From the NCBI RefSeq assembly GCF_013359695.1, contig NZ_JABFMU010000011.1, forward strand, positions 62,001 to 126,000: a stretch of 64,000 bases of DNA, given 5' to 3'. The position numbers and the translations under genes were made by a program. Below the pieces are notes generated by a model. It saw only the letters and a program-made list of their open reading frames with translations, did not search any database and had not been told where the DNA came from. Shown here in pieces: positions 16,612-26,164 of this stretch (positions within the stretch are counted from its first letter, which is position 1; the number at the start of each line of letters is the position of its first letter). The DNA is from Pseudomonas sp. C2B4 (GTDB taxonomy: Bacteria > Pseudomonadota > Gammaproteobacteria > Pseudomonadales > Pseudomonadaceae).

Positions 16612-16887
16612 ATGGGTCATATCGCAGCAAACAAAGACGATCTTCTCAAACGCGTAAAACGTATCGCCGGACAAATCCAGGCCGTTGAACGGGCATTGGA
16701 AGCGGATCTCGATTGCGCCAAAACCCTGCACCTTGTCGCCGCCACTCGCGGAGCCATCAACGGCTTGATGGAGGAAATCATCGAGGACCACGCGCGGGAG
16801 CATGTCGCGAACCCGGCTCTCAGCGAAGAAGAGCGTAACAAGGGCGTCGAAGAGCTTCTTGAAGCCATTCGCCGTTACTCCAAGTGA
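16612..16887 (+). CDS. dmeR: Nickel/cobalt-responsive repressor, RcnR/CsoR family
   Basis: A 91-residue all-helical DUF156 protein. His3, Cys35, His60 and His64 are all present (MGHIAANK, LDCAKTL, EDHAREHV), the exact four-ligand set of RcnR for Ni(II)/Co(II), which separates it from copper CsoR and formaldehyde FrmR. The family binds DNA as a tetramer and releases it on metal binding. It is followed after 16 bases by a DmeF-type cation efflux gene, the dmeRF arrangement described in rhizobia. The G-rich sequence just before the ATG serves as ribosome site and probable operator. Confidence 0.88.
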   Translation: MGHIAANKDDLLKRVKRIAGQIQAVERALEADLDCAKTLHLVAATRGAINGLMEEIIEDHAREHVANPALSEEERNKGVEELLEAIRRYSK

Positions 16888-16903
16888 ACGCAGGTACACA
16901 CTC

Positions 16904-17827
16904 ATGAGCAGCCCCCACATCAACCACACACATGACCATGTGTTCCTTGGCTCAGCGCACGACGAAAATGCCAGGCGCACGCTTTGGGTTGTGGCACTGA
17001 CCGTCGTGATGATGGTTGGCGAGATCACCGCCGGGTATATCACGGGTTCCATGGCGTTACTGGCCGATGGCTTTCACATGGCAACTCATGCCGGCGCATT
17101 GGGCATCGCGGCGGCCGCCTACGGATACGCAAAACGCCACGCTTGCAGCCAGCGATACAGTTTCGGGACCGGAAAGGTCGGAGACTTGGGCGGATTCGCT
17201 TCAGCGCTGATTCTCGGGATGGTTTCTTTGGGAATCGGCGTTGAGTCTGTGATTCGCCTCTTGCAGCCAACGGACGTTCAGTTCGGCACCGCTACGCTCA
17301 TCGCGATTGCCGGTTTGATCGTCAACATTGTCAGCGCCCTGCTGCTGGGCCACGGACACAATCATGGGCACGATCATGATGATCATGGCCATGTCCATGC
17401 CCATCACGGGAACGACAACAACCTGAAATCGGCCTACGTCCACGTCATCGCAGACGCGCTGACCTCGGTCCTGGCCATCGTTGCGCTGCTCGCCGGCCGG
17501 TATCTCGGTTGGGTATGGCTGGATCCGGTCATGGGCATCGTCGGCGCCATCGTTATCGCGCGCTGGGCCTGGACCTTGATGGGGGTCACCGCAGGTGTAC
17601 TGCTGGATCAGACAGATGCGCACGTTGCCGAGGAAATTCGCGAACGGGTTGAGAAACCGGGGGATGCCACCATCACGGACTTGCACGTCTGGCGCGTTGG
17701 CCCCCAAGCCCATGCGGCCATCGTCAGCGTCCTTGGTGAGGCCACTGCGAACGCCGATAGCATTCGTGAACGTCTCAAGCCGGTTCACGAAGTCAGCCAT
17801 CTGACGGTCGAGTTTCGACCGGTCTGA
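16904..17827 (+). CDS. dmeF: Cation diffusion facilitator, cobalt/nickel efflux
   Basis: A 307-residue inner-membrane CDF transporter with six predicted helices. Helix 2 has LLADGFHMATHA, with His58-x3-His62 in place of the zinc-type HxxxD, as in DmeF; helix 5 has YVHVIADALTSV (His180, Asp184). A histidine-rich cytoplasmic loop spans residues 150-168, and the N-terminus also carries His residues. The C-terminal cytoplasmic domain follows TDLHVWRVGPQAHAAIVSVL. It exports Co(II)/Ni(II) in exchange for protons. It forms an operon with dmeR and probably with the two small genes downstream (33-base gap). Confidence 0.88.
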   Translation: MSSPHINHTHDHVFLGSAHDENARRTLWVVALTVVMMVGEITAGYITGSMALLADGFHMATHAGALGIAAAAYGYAKRHACSQRYSFGTGKVGDLGGFASALILGMVSLGIGVESVIRLLQPTDVQFGTATLIAIAGLIVNIVSALLLGHGHNHGHDHDDHGHVHAHHGNDNNLKSAYVHVIADALTSVLAIVALLAGRYLGWVWLDPVMGIVGAIVIARWAWTLMGVTAGVLLDQTDAHVAEEIRERVEKPGDATITDLHVWRVGPQAHAAIVSVLGEATANADSIRERLKPVHEVSHLTVEFRPV

Positions 17828-17860
17828 CTCTCCCCCGCACTGTCTTCAAAGGAACCTGCA

Positions 17861-18232
17861 ATGCCCCCAGGAAAACGCGAACTGGCGCGGATCGAACGCC
17901 GGTTGATTGCCACGCTCACCGAAGCGTGCGAAACAGCAAAAGGTGAAATCAAAGGCTTTACCTGGCTCACCCACACCGCAGACCTGAGCGCGTTGGCTGA
18001 AACCCTGAAGGTCATCTGGGTATTCGAAACCCAGGCTGACAGGAAGCTCGCCCAGGTTGACGCCAAGGCGCGCATCTTCGAGTTGACCGCCATCGCGTTG
18101 AATGACGCCAACATCGACCTGATCCCTTCAGACCATAGCGTCCGCTTCGACTCTGAGGAGGAGTGTCAGCGTACTCACGGAGGCGACTGGAAAATCCGCC
18201 TGACTCAATCACGAGTGACCAAAGGTGGCTGA
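17861..18232 (+). CDS. Hypothetical protein downstream of dmeF
   Basis: A 123-residue soluble protein (MPPGKRELARIERRLIATLT at the start) with a helical N-terminal half and a mixed C-terminal half. No domain is recognised. AAAGGAACC precedes the ATG. It lies 33 bases after dmeF and 2 bases before a DUF1289 gene, so it is probably co-transcribed. No metal-binding motif is seen, and a role in metal resistance is not implied. Confidence 0.65.
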   Translation: MPPGKRELARIERRLIATLTEACETAKGEIKGFTWLTHTADLSALAETLKVIWVFETQADRKLAQVDAKARIFELTAIALNDANIDLIPSDHSVRFDSEEECQRTHGGDWKIRLTQSRVTKGG

Positions 18233-18234
18233 CA

Positions 18235-18417
18235 ATGGCTAAAGAAATCGAAAATCCCTGCATCTCGGTTTGTCAGCTCAGTGGTGATCTGTGCACGAGT
18301 TGCGGGCGAAGCAAGGAAGACATCAGAAAGTGGAAACGCATGAAGCGGCCTGAAAAAATGGCCGCTGTGCAAAGGGCGAATATGCGCTTGAAAGGGCTGA
18401 AGAAAGCACACGCATAG
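18235..18417 (+). CDS. DUF1289 small cysteine-motif protein
   Basis: A 60-residue protein with the DUF1289 signature ENPCISVCQLSGDLCTSCGR followed by a basic helix (KEDIRKWKRMKRPEK). Four cysteines in a CxxxC-x6-CxxC pattern suggest a structural zinc or iron-sulfur site. The family is common in proteobacteria and has no established function. It starts 2 bases after the upstream gene stop. Confidence 0.85.
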   Translation: MAKEIENPCISVCQLSGDLCTSCGRSKEDIRKWKRMKRPEKMAAVQRANMRLKGLKKAHA

Positions 18418-18992
18418 TCACCTGCCCTGGATGACCGCTTGAGTCGATTGCAGCCCTTCCTGACGGGCACCAAACGGCCAGAAGTAGCCCTTCAATCCGC
18501 CTATAAAAAATGATGAGTTTGCTGACTCACTGGGTGATGACAGAAATGGGCTACCTTGTTGATCCGGTACTGTCGTTGCAACGACCCAATCGTTACAGAC
18601 AATCTAGCCCTCATGCCCCTCTCGTCCTGGGAGAAGGTGAAAACATGCTCACCAACGAAAGAGGGAAGAAGTCATAACGATGGCTGCTTGCCAGACTGGC
18701 TGGTGGCGTTGCCCCAGACATCCGAGCGCCTCTCAAAGAGATCTCAAGGCCGTGCTGTCCAGTTCGATCATCTTGCAAAAAAACCGGTTGGAAGCTCATG
18801 CGCGTCCAGTGGGTCAAAGCTCATTGCGTTGCCAGTTCCAAGCACCGTTGTTTCTTTGCTGATTATCCGCACTTCAGCGAATTTGTCCTGTTCACAACTT
18901 TTAACACCCCTCCCCAACACTCACATCTCTTAACGAGCACGTTGTGCGAAATCTCGTAACTATTCTCCTTAAGCACAGCGAGTGATCGCCAG
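18418..18992. other. Intergenic region and ccoN leader
   Basis: 575 bases without a convincing gene. The last 74 bases (18919-18992), including CTCTTAACGAGCA and CGAGTGATCGCCAGATGAGC at the start codon, recur in decayed form at 26165-26250, so this is the leader of the orphan ccoN. I found no good TTGAT-N4-ATCAA (ANR) box here. Confidence 0.5.
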
Positions 18993-20420
18993 ATGAGCAC
19001 CGCAATCGAATTCTCAGCCTACAACTACAAGGTCGTCCGGCAATTCGTCGTGGCAACCATTGTCTGGGGTGTCGTGGGCATGGCGATGGGGGTGTGGATC
19101 GCTTCGCAGTTGGTGTGGCCGCAGATGAACCTCGACCTGCCGTGGACCACCTTCGGGCGCTTGCGACCGTTGCACACCAGCTTGGTGATTTTCGGCTTCG
19201 CCGGCAGTGCGCAATTTGCCGCCAGCTATTACGCGGTGCAGCGTACCTGCCTGGTTCGGCTGTACTCGGACAAACTCGCCGCCTTCACTTTCTGGGGCTG
19301 GCAATCGGTGATCGTGGTGATGCTGGTCACCCTGCCGCTGGGCTACACCACCACCAAGGAATACGCCGAGATAGAATTCTCCGGTGCGGTATGGATGACC
19401 GTGGTCTGGATCGCGTATGCCATCGTGTTTTTCACCACCGTGGTGCAGCGCAAGACCAGGCACATCTACGTCGGCAACTGGTTCTTCGGCGCGTTCATCG
19501 TGGTCATCGCCATGTTGCACGTGGTCAATCACCTGTCGATCCCGGTGGACTGGTTCAAGTCCTATCCGGTGTATTCCGGGGCCACCGACGCCATGGTCCA
19601 GTGGTGGTACGGGCACAACGCGGTGGGTTTCTTCCTGACCACCGGTTTCCTCGGCATGATGTATTACTTCGTGCCGAAACAGGTGGGCCGGCCGGTGTAT
19701 TCCTATCGCTTGTCCATCGTGCATTTCTGGGCGTTGATTACCCTGTACATCTGGGCCGGTCCGCACCACCTGCACTACACCGCACTGCCAGACTGGGCCC
19801 AGTCGCTGGGCATGGTGATGTCGCTGATCCTGCTGGCGCCGAGCTGGGGCGGCATGATCAACGGCATGATGACCCTGTCGGGCGCCTGGCATAAATTGCG
19901 TACCGACCCCATTTTGCGCTTCCTCGTCCTGTCCCTGGCCTTCTACGGTATGTCGACCTTCGAAGGGCCGATGATGGCGATCAAGACGGTCAATGCCCTC
20001 TCCCACTACACCGACTGGACCATCGGCCACGTCCATGCCGGCGCGCTCGGGTGGGTGGCCATGATCAGCTTCGGCGCGACCTATCACATGGTGCCGAAGA
20101 TCTTCGGTCGCGAGCAGATGCACAGCATAGGCCTGATCAACGCACACTTCTGGCTGGCGACTATCGGCACGGTGCTGTACATCGCCTCGATGTGGGTCAA
20201 TGGGATCACCCAAGGCCTGATGTGGCGCGCCATCAACGACGACGGCACGCTGACCTACTCCTTTGTTGAAGGTTTGCAGGCGAGCCATCCGGGCTTCGTG
20301 GTGCGCTTCGCTGGTGGCATGTTCTTTCTCAGCGGCATGCTGTTGCTGGCTTACAACGTCTGGCGAACCGTACGGATGGCCGATGCGGCTATGGCTGAGC
20401 GTGAAGCGCAGATTACCTGA
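18993..20420 (+). CDS. ccoN: Orphan cbb3-type cytochrome c oxidase subunit I (CcoN4-like)
   Basis: A 475-residue, roughly twelve-helix haem-copper oxidase subunit. Conserved haem and CuB histidines occur in [52 protein letters not shown] and [19 protein letters not shown]. It is a catalytic cbb3 subunit, yet no ccoO, ccoQ or ccoP follows. Pseudomonas aeruginosa has such orphans, and PA4133 (CcoN4), also followed by a small membrane protein gene, forms hybrid oxidases and helps respiration in the presence of cyanide. The assignment to CcoN4 rests on this shared neighbour and is inference. A decayed copy of its leader and 5' end lies 7.2 kb downstream. Confidence 0.88.
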   Translation: MSTAIEFSAYNYKVVRQFVVATIVWGVVGMAMGVWIASQLVWPQMNLDLPWTTFGRLRPLHTSLVIFGFAGSAQFAASYYAVQRTCLVRLYSDKLAAFTFWGWQSVIVVMLVTLPLGYTTTKEYAEIEFSGAVWMTVVWIAYAIVFFTTVVQRKTRHIYVGNWFFGAFIVVIAMLHVVNHLSIPVDWFKSYPVYSGATDAMVQWWYGHNAVGFFLTTGFLGMMYYFVPKQVGRPVYSYRLSIVHFWALITLYIWAGPHHLHYTALPDWAQSLGMVMSLILLAPSWGGMINGMMTLSGAWHKLRTDPILRFLVLSLAFYGMSTFEGPMMAIKTVNALSHYTDWTIGHVHAGALGWVAMISFGATYHMVPKIFGREQMHSIGLINAHFWLATIGTVLYIASMWVNGITQGLMWRAINDDGTLTYSFVEGLQASHPGFVVRFAGGMFFLSGMLLLAYNVWRTVRMADAAMAEREAQIT

Positions 20421-20435
20421 GCAAGAGAGCTGGCG

Positions 20436-20657
20436 ATGATCGGGATCGCATTGAACCTTCTCGGAGTGATCTTCTTCTGGTTAGCGGTTGAATACTGCCT
20501 GAAGGACCAGACAGCTGAAAACCCAGGCGAGGCGAGCCTGATGCCCTTCGCCGATGACCCTGAAGTGGCACGAAGGGTCGAGTCAACGAAGGGCATGGCG
20601 GTGAAGTCAACCTCACCTGATTTAAAGAATACGGGATGGGGGAGTCCACGGACTTAA
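20436..20657 (+). CDS. Small membrane protein next to orphan ccoN (PA4134-like)
   Basis: A 73-residue protein with one N-terminal transmembrane helix (MIGIALNLLGVIFFWLAVEY) and a soluble tail containing SLMPFADDPEVARRVE. It begins 15 bases after ccoN and is likely co-transcribed. Its position matches the small gene after PA4133 in P. aeruginosa. The tail after residue 50 looks unconserved, so the true stop may have been lost. A role as an accessory oxidase subunit, comparable to CcoQ, is speculation. Confidence 0.65.
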   Translation: MIGIALNLLGVIFFWLAVEYCLKDQTAENPGEASLMPFADDPEVARRVESTKGMAVKSTSPDLKNTGWGSPRT

Positions 20658-20771
20658 CACTCGGTCCTCTGCCGCTCGGCCATGGATTGCCCCTTCAGAT
20701 TGCGTAGCTCGTCCGGTCATAGTCGATGCAGGTGGATCTGGACTTTATCGGCCGGCACACGGAGCAAAAAA

Positions 20772-21743
20772 ATGAACGATCACCCCCAACTTTTCCCAGA
20801 TGAAGCGAGACGCCGAAATATGATGCTAACGGGTGTCGGAGTGGTTATTGCCTCAGCTCTGCCCACAGCAGTTCAGGCGCAAACCGCAACGCCTAAATCC
20901 CTAGGCATGACGTCCGCGACCATCACCACCAGCGATGGTGTGATTCTTTATTACAAGGACTGGGGTCCGAAAAGCGGTCCGGTGGTAACACTTAGCCACG
21001 GCTGGCCACTGGATTCGGACAGCTGGGACGGACAAGCTTTTTTTCTTGCCTCCCAAGGCTTTCGGGTCATAGCCCATGATCGGCGGGGACACGGGCGATC
21101 AAGTCAGCCTTGGGATGGTAACGACATGGATCACTACGCTGACGATCTGGCCACTGTGATCAACACCCTCGACTTGGAAGACATTGCGGTGATGGGTTTC
21201 TCCACAGGCGGCGGCGAAGTTGCTCGCTACATCGGCCGTCACGGTACTTCACGCGTTTCGAAAATTTGTCTGATTTCCGCAGTTCCGCCATTGATGTTGA
21301 AAACCGACTCAAACCCGGGTGGTTTGCCGATCACGGTATTCGACGGCATTCGCGCCGGCATGATCGCCGACCGTTCACAGCTGTTTATCGACATACCCAG
21401 CGGACCGTTTTATGGCTTCAACCGTCCGGGAGCCAAAGCATCTCAAGGCATGATCAATTCATGGTGGATGCAAGGCATGGTCGGAGGTTTCAAAAACATC
21501 TTCGACTCGATCAAGGCTTTCTCGGAAACGGACTTTACCCAGGACCTAAAAAAATTCGACAAGCCGACGCTCATAGTCCATGGAGACGACGATCAGATCG
21601 TGCCAATCGACGCTGCTGGCCGCGCCTCGAAAATGTTAGTGCCCAAAGCGACGCTGAAGGTTTACCCAGGCGCGCCCCATGGGCTGACAGAAACCCATCG
21701 CGAGCAATTAAACAAGGACTTGCTGGTGTTCCTGCATAGCTGA
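20772..21743 (+). CDS. Exported alpha/beta hydrolase, non-haem haloperoxidase/perhydrolase type
   Basis: A 323-residue protein. The N-terminus ([20 protein letters not shown] to about residue 40) is a twin-Arg-like export signal. The alpha/beta hydrolase fold follows with [13 protein letters not shown] (oxyanion region), nucleophile elbow [16 protein letters not shown], acid [11 protein letters not shown] and the His in PGAPHGLTE, giving a Ser-Asp-His triad. This is the pattern of bacterial non-haem chloroperoxidases, which are esterases with perhydrolase side activity. ATG 20772 follows GGAGC. It forms a pair with an isochorismatase-like gene 28 bases downstream; both appear to be exported. 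Confidence 0.85.
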   Translation: MNDHPQLFPDEARRRNMMLTGVGVVIASALPTAVQAQTATPKSLGMTSATITTSDGVILYYKDWGPKSGPVVTLSHGWPLDSDSWDGQAFFLASQGFRVIAHDRRGHGRSSQPWDGNDMDHYADDLATVINTLDLEDIAVMGFSTGGGEVARYIGRHGTSRVSKICLISAVPPLMLKTDSNPGGLPITVFDGIRAGMIADRSQLFIDIPSGPFYGFNRPGAKASQGMINSWWMQGMVGGFKNIFDSIKAFSETDFTQDLKKFDKPTLIVHGDDDQIVPIDAAGRASKMLVPKATLKVYPGAPHGLTETHREQLNKDLLVFLHS

Positions 21744-21771
21744 CTGCCCAACAACGACTGGAGATAAAAAA

Positions 21772-22590
21772 ATGTCCAATAAATACCTTCCCATCATCGG
21801 TCGACGCTCTTTTGTAACCGGCGCGATGATCGCCGCAGCCGCCTCCGCGCTGCCCTCCTTTGCCGACGACAAACCGGCGACCTCACCCAAAGAAAAATAC
21901 GCTGACCCAAAAAATCCGGCACTACCCAAGTCGTCAATGAAACTCGACATCGCCCACGCAGCTCTGGTTGTCATTGACCCGCAAGTTGACTTCATGAGCG
22001 ATAAGGGTAAAGCCTGGGCCGTTGTGGGAGAAAGCGTGACCGAGCAAAACCTGGTGGCCAATTTGCTTCGCTTGTTCAAAGCAGCGAAAGCAGCGGATAT
22101 CACCGTTGCCATCTCGCCGCATTACTACTACCCCCATGATCACCGTTGGCAGATCCAGGGACCAGCGGAGCAATTCCAGCACGACATCAAGATATTCGAT
22201 CGCCCAAGCGCCCTGAGTCTGGAAGGTTTTCTCAACTCCGGGAGCGATTTCATGCCTGAATTCAAACCCTATATCGAGGACAACAAAACCATAGTCTGCT
22301 CGCCCCATAAACTGTACGGCCCGCAAGTGAATGACTTGACCCTGCAACTACGCAAACAGCATGTCGACCAAGTGATACTGGTTGGTATGCTCGCCAATCT
22401 CTGCGTCGAATCACACCTGCGCGATTTACTTGAGCAGGGCTTTGAGGTTGCCGTAGTGCGCGATGCCGTAGCAGGTCCAAAACTGCCCGAAGGAGATGGA
22501 TATCAGGCCGCGCTGATAAATTACCGTTTCATGGCCAACGCTCTGTGGACCACAGACGAAGCCTTAGCATTGCTCGGAGGTAAGGCCTGA
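21772..22590 (+). CDS. Exported isochorismatase-family cysteine hydrolase
   Basis: A 272-residue protein with a Tat-like signal (IGRRSFVTGAMIAAAASALP) and an isochorismatase fold. The catalytic Asp is in ALVVIDPQVDF, the Lys in CSPHKLYGP and the Cys in GMLANLCVESHLRDLLEQG, so the Asp-Lys-Cys triad is complete. Family members hydrolyse amides, nicotinamide, isochorismate or peroxyureidoacrylate. GGAG precedes the ATG. It is coupled to the haloperoxidase-like gene upstream and convergent, 17 bases from stop to stop, with the large regulator. Confidence 0.85.
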   Translation: MSNKYLPIIGRRSFVTGAMIAAAASALPSFADDKPATSPKEKYADPKNPALPKSSMKLDIAHAALVVIDPQVDFMSDKGKAWAVVGESVTEQNLVANLLRLFKAAKAADITVAISPHYYYPHDHRWQIQGPAEQFQHDIKIFDRPSALSLEGFLNSGSDFMPEFKPYIEDNKTIVCSPHKLYGPQVNDLTLQLRKQHVDQVILVGMLANLCVESHLRDLLEQGFEVAVVRDAVAGPKLPEGDGYQAALINYRFMANALWTTDEALALLGGKA

Positions 22591-22606
22591 TCCCCTTCCG
22601 CCGGAT

Positions 22607-25540
22607 TTAGCGAGGGCCGCTAACGAGGCTGTCCCAAGGGACGCCTGGCAGGTTTCGCGCGTGAGGCAGTTTGTGAAGCAATTGCCTGGCGGTGCGCAGA
22701 TCAACGGAGTCGAAACCCTCGCTGAATCGTCGGTAGACTTGCCAAATCAACTCGTAGGCTTCGCTGTTGCGCCCCTGCAAAACGCGCAACTTAGCCAGTG
22801 TGATAGAAGCACGCAATTCCCACCCCAAAGCAGTCTGACGGCGCGCACAACTCAACGAGCGTTGAATACATGCCTCTGCTCGTTCGAAGTTTGGCGTCGA
22901 TTGTGTTGAATAAATCTCTGCGGCGATACGTAGCACCTCTGGGGTATCAAATGTTTCACCGTTATCTTCAACCATACGTTGTGCGCGAACGATCATTTGC
23001 CGGGCTTTGTCGAACTCACCCCGCAGTGCCAGCCCCTCCGCGAGACTTTTCATGAACATCGTACTAAGGACTTGATGATTCTCCTCAGTTAATACACTCA
23101 AGCACTGTTGCAGCAAAACCACACCGCAATCCACACGGCCCTGACGGATCATTAAAATACCTTTTAGCCCCATACCCACGGCCTGATCCGGATTAAGTGC
23201 ATTTTTGCTGGCATTGAGCATCAGTTTTTCGATAGTCCTTTCGGCGGTAGTCCAATCGCCCACCCAAAGAAACACCGTCGACACGTAAATTAAGGAAATG
23301 CAGATGGTCACCGGGTGTTTTAAATTCTGCGCATCCTCCAGCGCTTGGTGGGCAATCACCACAGCCTGATCCGGGTAACCTCGCAGCCACAAGGTTCGGG
23401 CCAGGGATACCAATGCACGAATTTGATGGTCGTAGCCGAAATAAATAGCATCGCCATGCGGTTGTGATGACACCATGTTTAGCCCGGCCGTACACAACTG
23501 GTGCGCCTTGGCCTGCTGACCGACAAGATGACAAGAAACCCCCAGCATCCATTGCGCCATGGCAATACCAGAAGGACCGGATACTCGCGTGCTGACTTCC
23601 ATACTTTTGTGGGCTATTTGAAGCGCTTTCTGAAAATCTCCTGCCCGTGTCAAAAAGATGTTCAACCCCGCCAACAAACGCAATTGCCGCGGTGCATCAT
23701 TGAAACACTCAGCCAGCTCTATCCCGCGAATCAACGCCCTGTGTACCGACGAAGAGTTGCCGTGAGTGAACATCGAGGAGATGGCCAACGCTTCTTGCAG
23801 AATAACCTCCTGCGCACTGCCACCTGTTTTGTCCAGCGCAGATAACGCCTGCTCACTCCAGCGCAGGCACTCATTGAGCATCGACAGCCCCAAAAACAGC
23901 GGTACCGCTGCCGCGGCAAGGCGGATTCCGATCGTCAGGTTTTCTGTTTCGGAAAATGACCACTCCAGCGCCGCGCGTAAATTACCCAGATGTTCAAGAT
24001 AACGGTGAGCGTGCTCGTACTCCAGAAAGGAGACAGAGTTCACATCAAGCCGCTCTAGCAGGGCAATCTGATGAAGCGCATGCCGTCTGCCAATTTCCTC
24101 AGCCTCGCCACTCTGCCGCAGTTTATCCAGGGCATAGACTCGCGTAGTGTCGAGCATCCGGTAACGCATAGAACGTTCTGTAGATTGTGCCGAGAGCAAT
24201 GACTTGGCCACCAACCGCCCAATCATATCGATAACCTGTGTCTCGTCGGCATCGGAATCCAGCACCACCTCTATGGCTGTAGTGAGAGAAAAAACTCCAC
24301 TGAATACCGATAGCCGGCGGAGCACCATCGCCTCCATCGGGGATAGGAGGTTGTAACTCCAATCGAGCATCGCGTTCAGGGTCTGGTGTCGCGGAAGTGC
24401 AGTTCGCCGACCACTCCAGAACAGACTGAAACGACTGTTCAACAACTCGGCAGTACCCTGGATGCCATAGGCGTCGACCCGACCCGCGCCCAACTCGATG
24501 GCCAACGCTACACCATCGAGCTTGCGACAGATATGCGCGACAACTGGCGCATCCTCGTCACTCAGACTTAGGGGAACACCACCGGTCGATGCCCTTTCTA
24601 CAAACAATTGAACGGCCGAAAACTCCAACGCACTCGCCGCAGGCAGATCGCTTTGCTCTGGGGGACAAGCCAATGGACACAGGCGGTGAACGTTCTCACC
24701 TTCAGCTTGAAGAGGTTCACGACTGCTGGCGAGAATGTGCACTTGCACCGCCTCCCCGAAGAGCCTTTCTGTCAGCGCAGCAACTGCGTCAATCAAATGA
24801 TCACAACTATCAAGCACTAGGAGCAAGCGTTTGCTCCTCAAAAACACGACGAGTTCACGGGTGTTATCGGTGCATTTGCAGTTGGCACCAATGGCGGAGG
24901 CCAATGTACCAACCAACAACGCAGGATCGGAAACGGAGCCCAGATCGAGAAAGTAAACAGCCCCCTCGAAATACGACAGTAACGTGTGCGCAACTGCAAC
25001 TGCAACGGTGGTTTTACCCATTCCTCCTGGACCCGTAATGGTGATGAATCGCTGCTGTTTCAGGCTATTAGCGACATAACAAACAGTCTCATCTCGACCG
25101 ACCATTCTCGCCAGGCGCGGAGGCAACCCTTCGACCGACCATACATGCGAAGGCAAAAGTTGCGTTATAGAGCCAGGGGAACTGGGCAAAATGACAGGAG
25201 CAACAAAGCTGTAGCCTCGACCAGGCGCATTGACCACAAAATGGTCGTCCGACTCGCCACATGACAGAGCCTTGCGCAGACCACAAATGTGTACTCGCAA
25301 GCTACTGCTTTCAACGACCACCTCTTGCCAGACGAGCCTAACCAGTTCTCGGTTACTCACAACTTTTCCAGCGTTTGCTATCAGGACAAGCAGGATGTCA
25401 AGCGCACGACCACCGATTTCAACGCGGCTCCCTTCTTTCAGCAGCAACCGTTTGGTGGGGAAAAACTGGAAATCGCCGAAACAGATCTCGTCCGGAACGA
25501 GACGCTGCGCATCTTCAAAGTCGAGACTCAGACTATCCAT
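22607..25540 (-). CDS. Winged-helix / NTPase / TPR transcriptional regulator
   Basis: A protein of about 977 residues. Residues 17-115 form an OmpR/PhoB-type winged HTH (IGGRALDILLVLIANAGKVV, GLRKAL, NAPGRGYSFVAP). An NB-ARC/AAA-like NTPase follows with Walker A ITGPGGMGKTTVAV and Walker B LLLVLDSCDHL, then winged-helix and long TPR-like helical repeats to the C-terminus. Such STAND-type regulators switch on ligand or partner binding by the repeats. An in-frame GTG at 25555 could be the start instead; neither has a strong ribosome site. It converges on the haloperoxidase/isochorismatase pair and is its likely regulator. Confidence 0.85.
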   Translation of the reverse strand: MDSLSLDFEDAQRLVPDEICFGDFQFFPTKRLLLKEGSRVEIGGRALDILLVLIANAGKVVSNRELVRLVWQEVVVESSSLRVHICGLRKALSCGESDDHFVVNAPGRGYSFVAPVILPSSPGSITQLLPSHVWSVEGLPPRLARMVGRDETVCYVANSLKQQRFITITGPGGMGKTTVAVAVAHTLLSYFEGAVYFLDLGSVSDPALLVGTLASAIGANCKCTDNTRELVVFLRSKRLLLVLDSCDHLIDAVAALTERLFGEAVQVHILASSREPLQAEGENVHRLCPLACPPEQSDLPAASALEFSAVQLFVERASTGGVPLSLSDEDAPVVAHICRKLDGVALAIELGAGRVDAYGIQGTAELLNSRFSLFWSGRRTALPRHQTLNAMLDWSYNLLSPMEAMVLRRLSVFSGVFSLTTAIEVVLDSDADETQVIDMIGRLVAKSLLSAQSTERSMRYRMLDTTRVYALDKLRQSGEAEEIGRRHALHQIALLERLDVNSVSFLEYEHAHRYLEHLGNLRAALEWSFSETENLTIGIRLAAAAVPLFLGLSMLNECLRWSEQALSALDKTGGSAQEVILQEALAISSMFTHGNSSSVHRALIRGIELAECFNDAPRQLRLLAGLNIFLTRAGDFQKALQIAHKSMEVSTRVSGPSGIAMAQWMLGVSCHLVGQQAKAHQLCTAGLNMVSSQPHGDAIYFGYDHQIRALVSLARTLWLRGYPDQAVVIAHQALEDAQNLKHPVTICISLIYVSTVFLWVGDWTTAERTIEKLMLNASKNALNPDQAVGMGLKGILMIRQGRVDCGVVLLQQCLSVLTEENHQVLSTMFMKSLAEGLALRGEFDKARQMIVRAQRMVEDNGETFDTPEVLRIAAEIYSTQSTPNFERAEACIQRSLSCARRQTALGWELRASITLAKLRVLQGRNSEAYELIWQVYRRFSEGFDSVDLRTARQLLHKLPHARNLPGVPWDSLVSGPR

Positions 25541-25555
25541 CTTGAAAATACTCAC

Positions 25556-26164
25556 TGCGCAGAAGATAGAAAAGTCTGAAGGAAGACATTCAAGTGGACA
25601 GGATTGGGTTTCATCCCGCCGTAACCGAAAGCATCAGACCATCGATTTTTCGGATCCGTCGAAAATGAACTGCTCAGCATTGCAGTGTAGGGCAGGTCTA
25701 GCCTGAACGGGAATCACTTCTATGTTGAGGCAATGGGTTTGTCAGGTAATAAGCCAATGCTGCGACCGTTACCCGAACAAAGGCAGGGCCACAAGACCGA
25801 GGTCGAGAGGCTGGGTTTCACATCGATCAGCACTGCCGTTAATGACACCTTAAGTGAGTAGCGAAGGAGGACAGTCAGCATCAAAAATGCCGGACTCCTG
25901 TGCGCCATATCAGAGCTTTGGGTAGGAAATGATGGAGCGTTTATGGGGAGGGATAATCAGCAAGGAGGCAACCTCCTGGTTTCCGGCTGGCAATGTCGGG
26001 CTATCTGATCGACTGCGCCGAAGTAAGCCGGCCCTAACTGTGTGCTACTCGCCGATCAAACGCCTATAGGAAAATGCGGCAGCGCAAGCTGGCCAGTTTC
26101 AATTACAACGCGGCGGTCAGCGACCAGGTCCGACTCACTACTCTTAACGTGCAACTCCATAAAT
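25556..26164. other. Long intergenic stretch, probably decayed DNA
   Basis: About 600 bases between the large regulator and the ccoN fragment. Open frames here are short and not protein-like, and AT content is higher than in flanking genes. I recognise no element. It may be debris from the event that brought in the neighbouring module. Confidence 0.4.

Noticed and set aside
18418..18992. ANR box upstream of ccoN
   Set aside because: No stretch comes close to TTGAT-N4-ATCAA in this leader. The only good match in the region is before the nor operon.
19014..20288. 424-codon open frame antisense to ccoN
   Set aside because: It is rich in His, Asp, Gln and Gly with no hydrophobic core, typical of the complement of a GC-rich membrane protein gene. 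The plus-strand CcoN is unmistakable.
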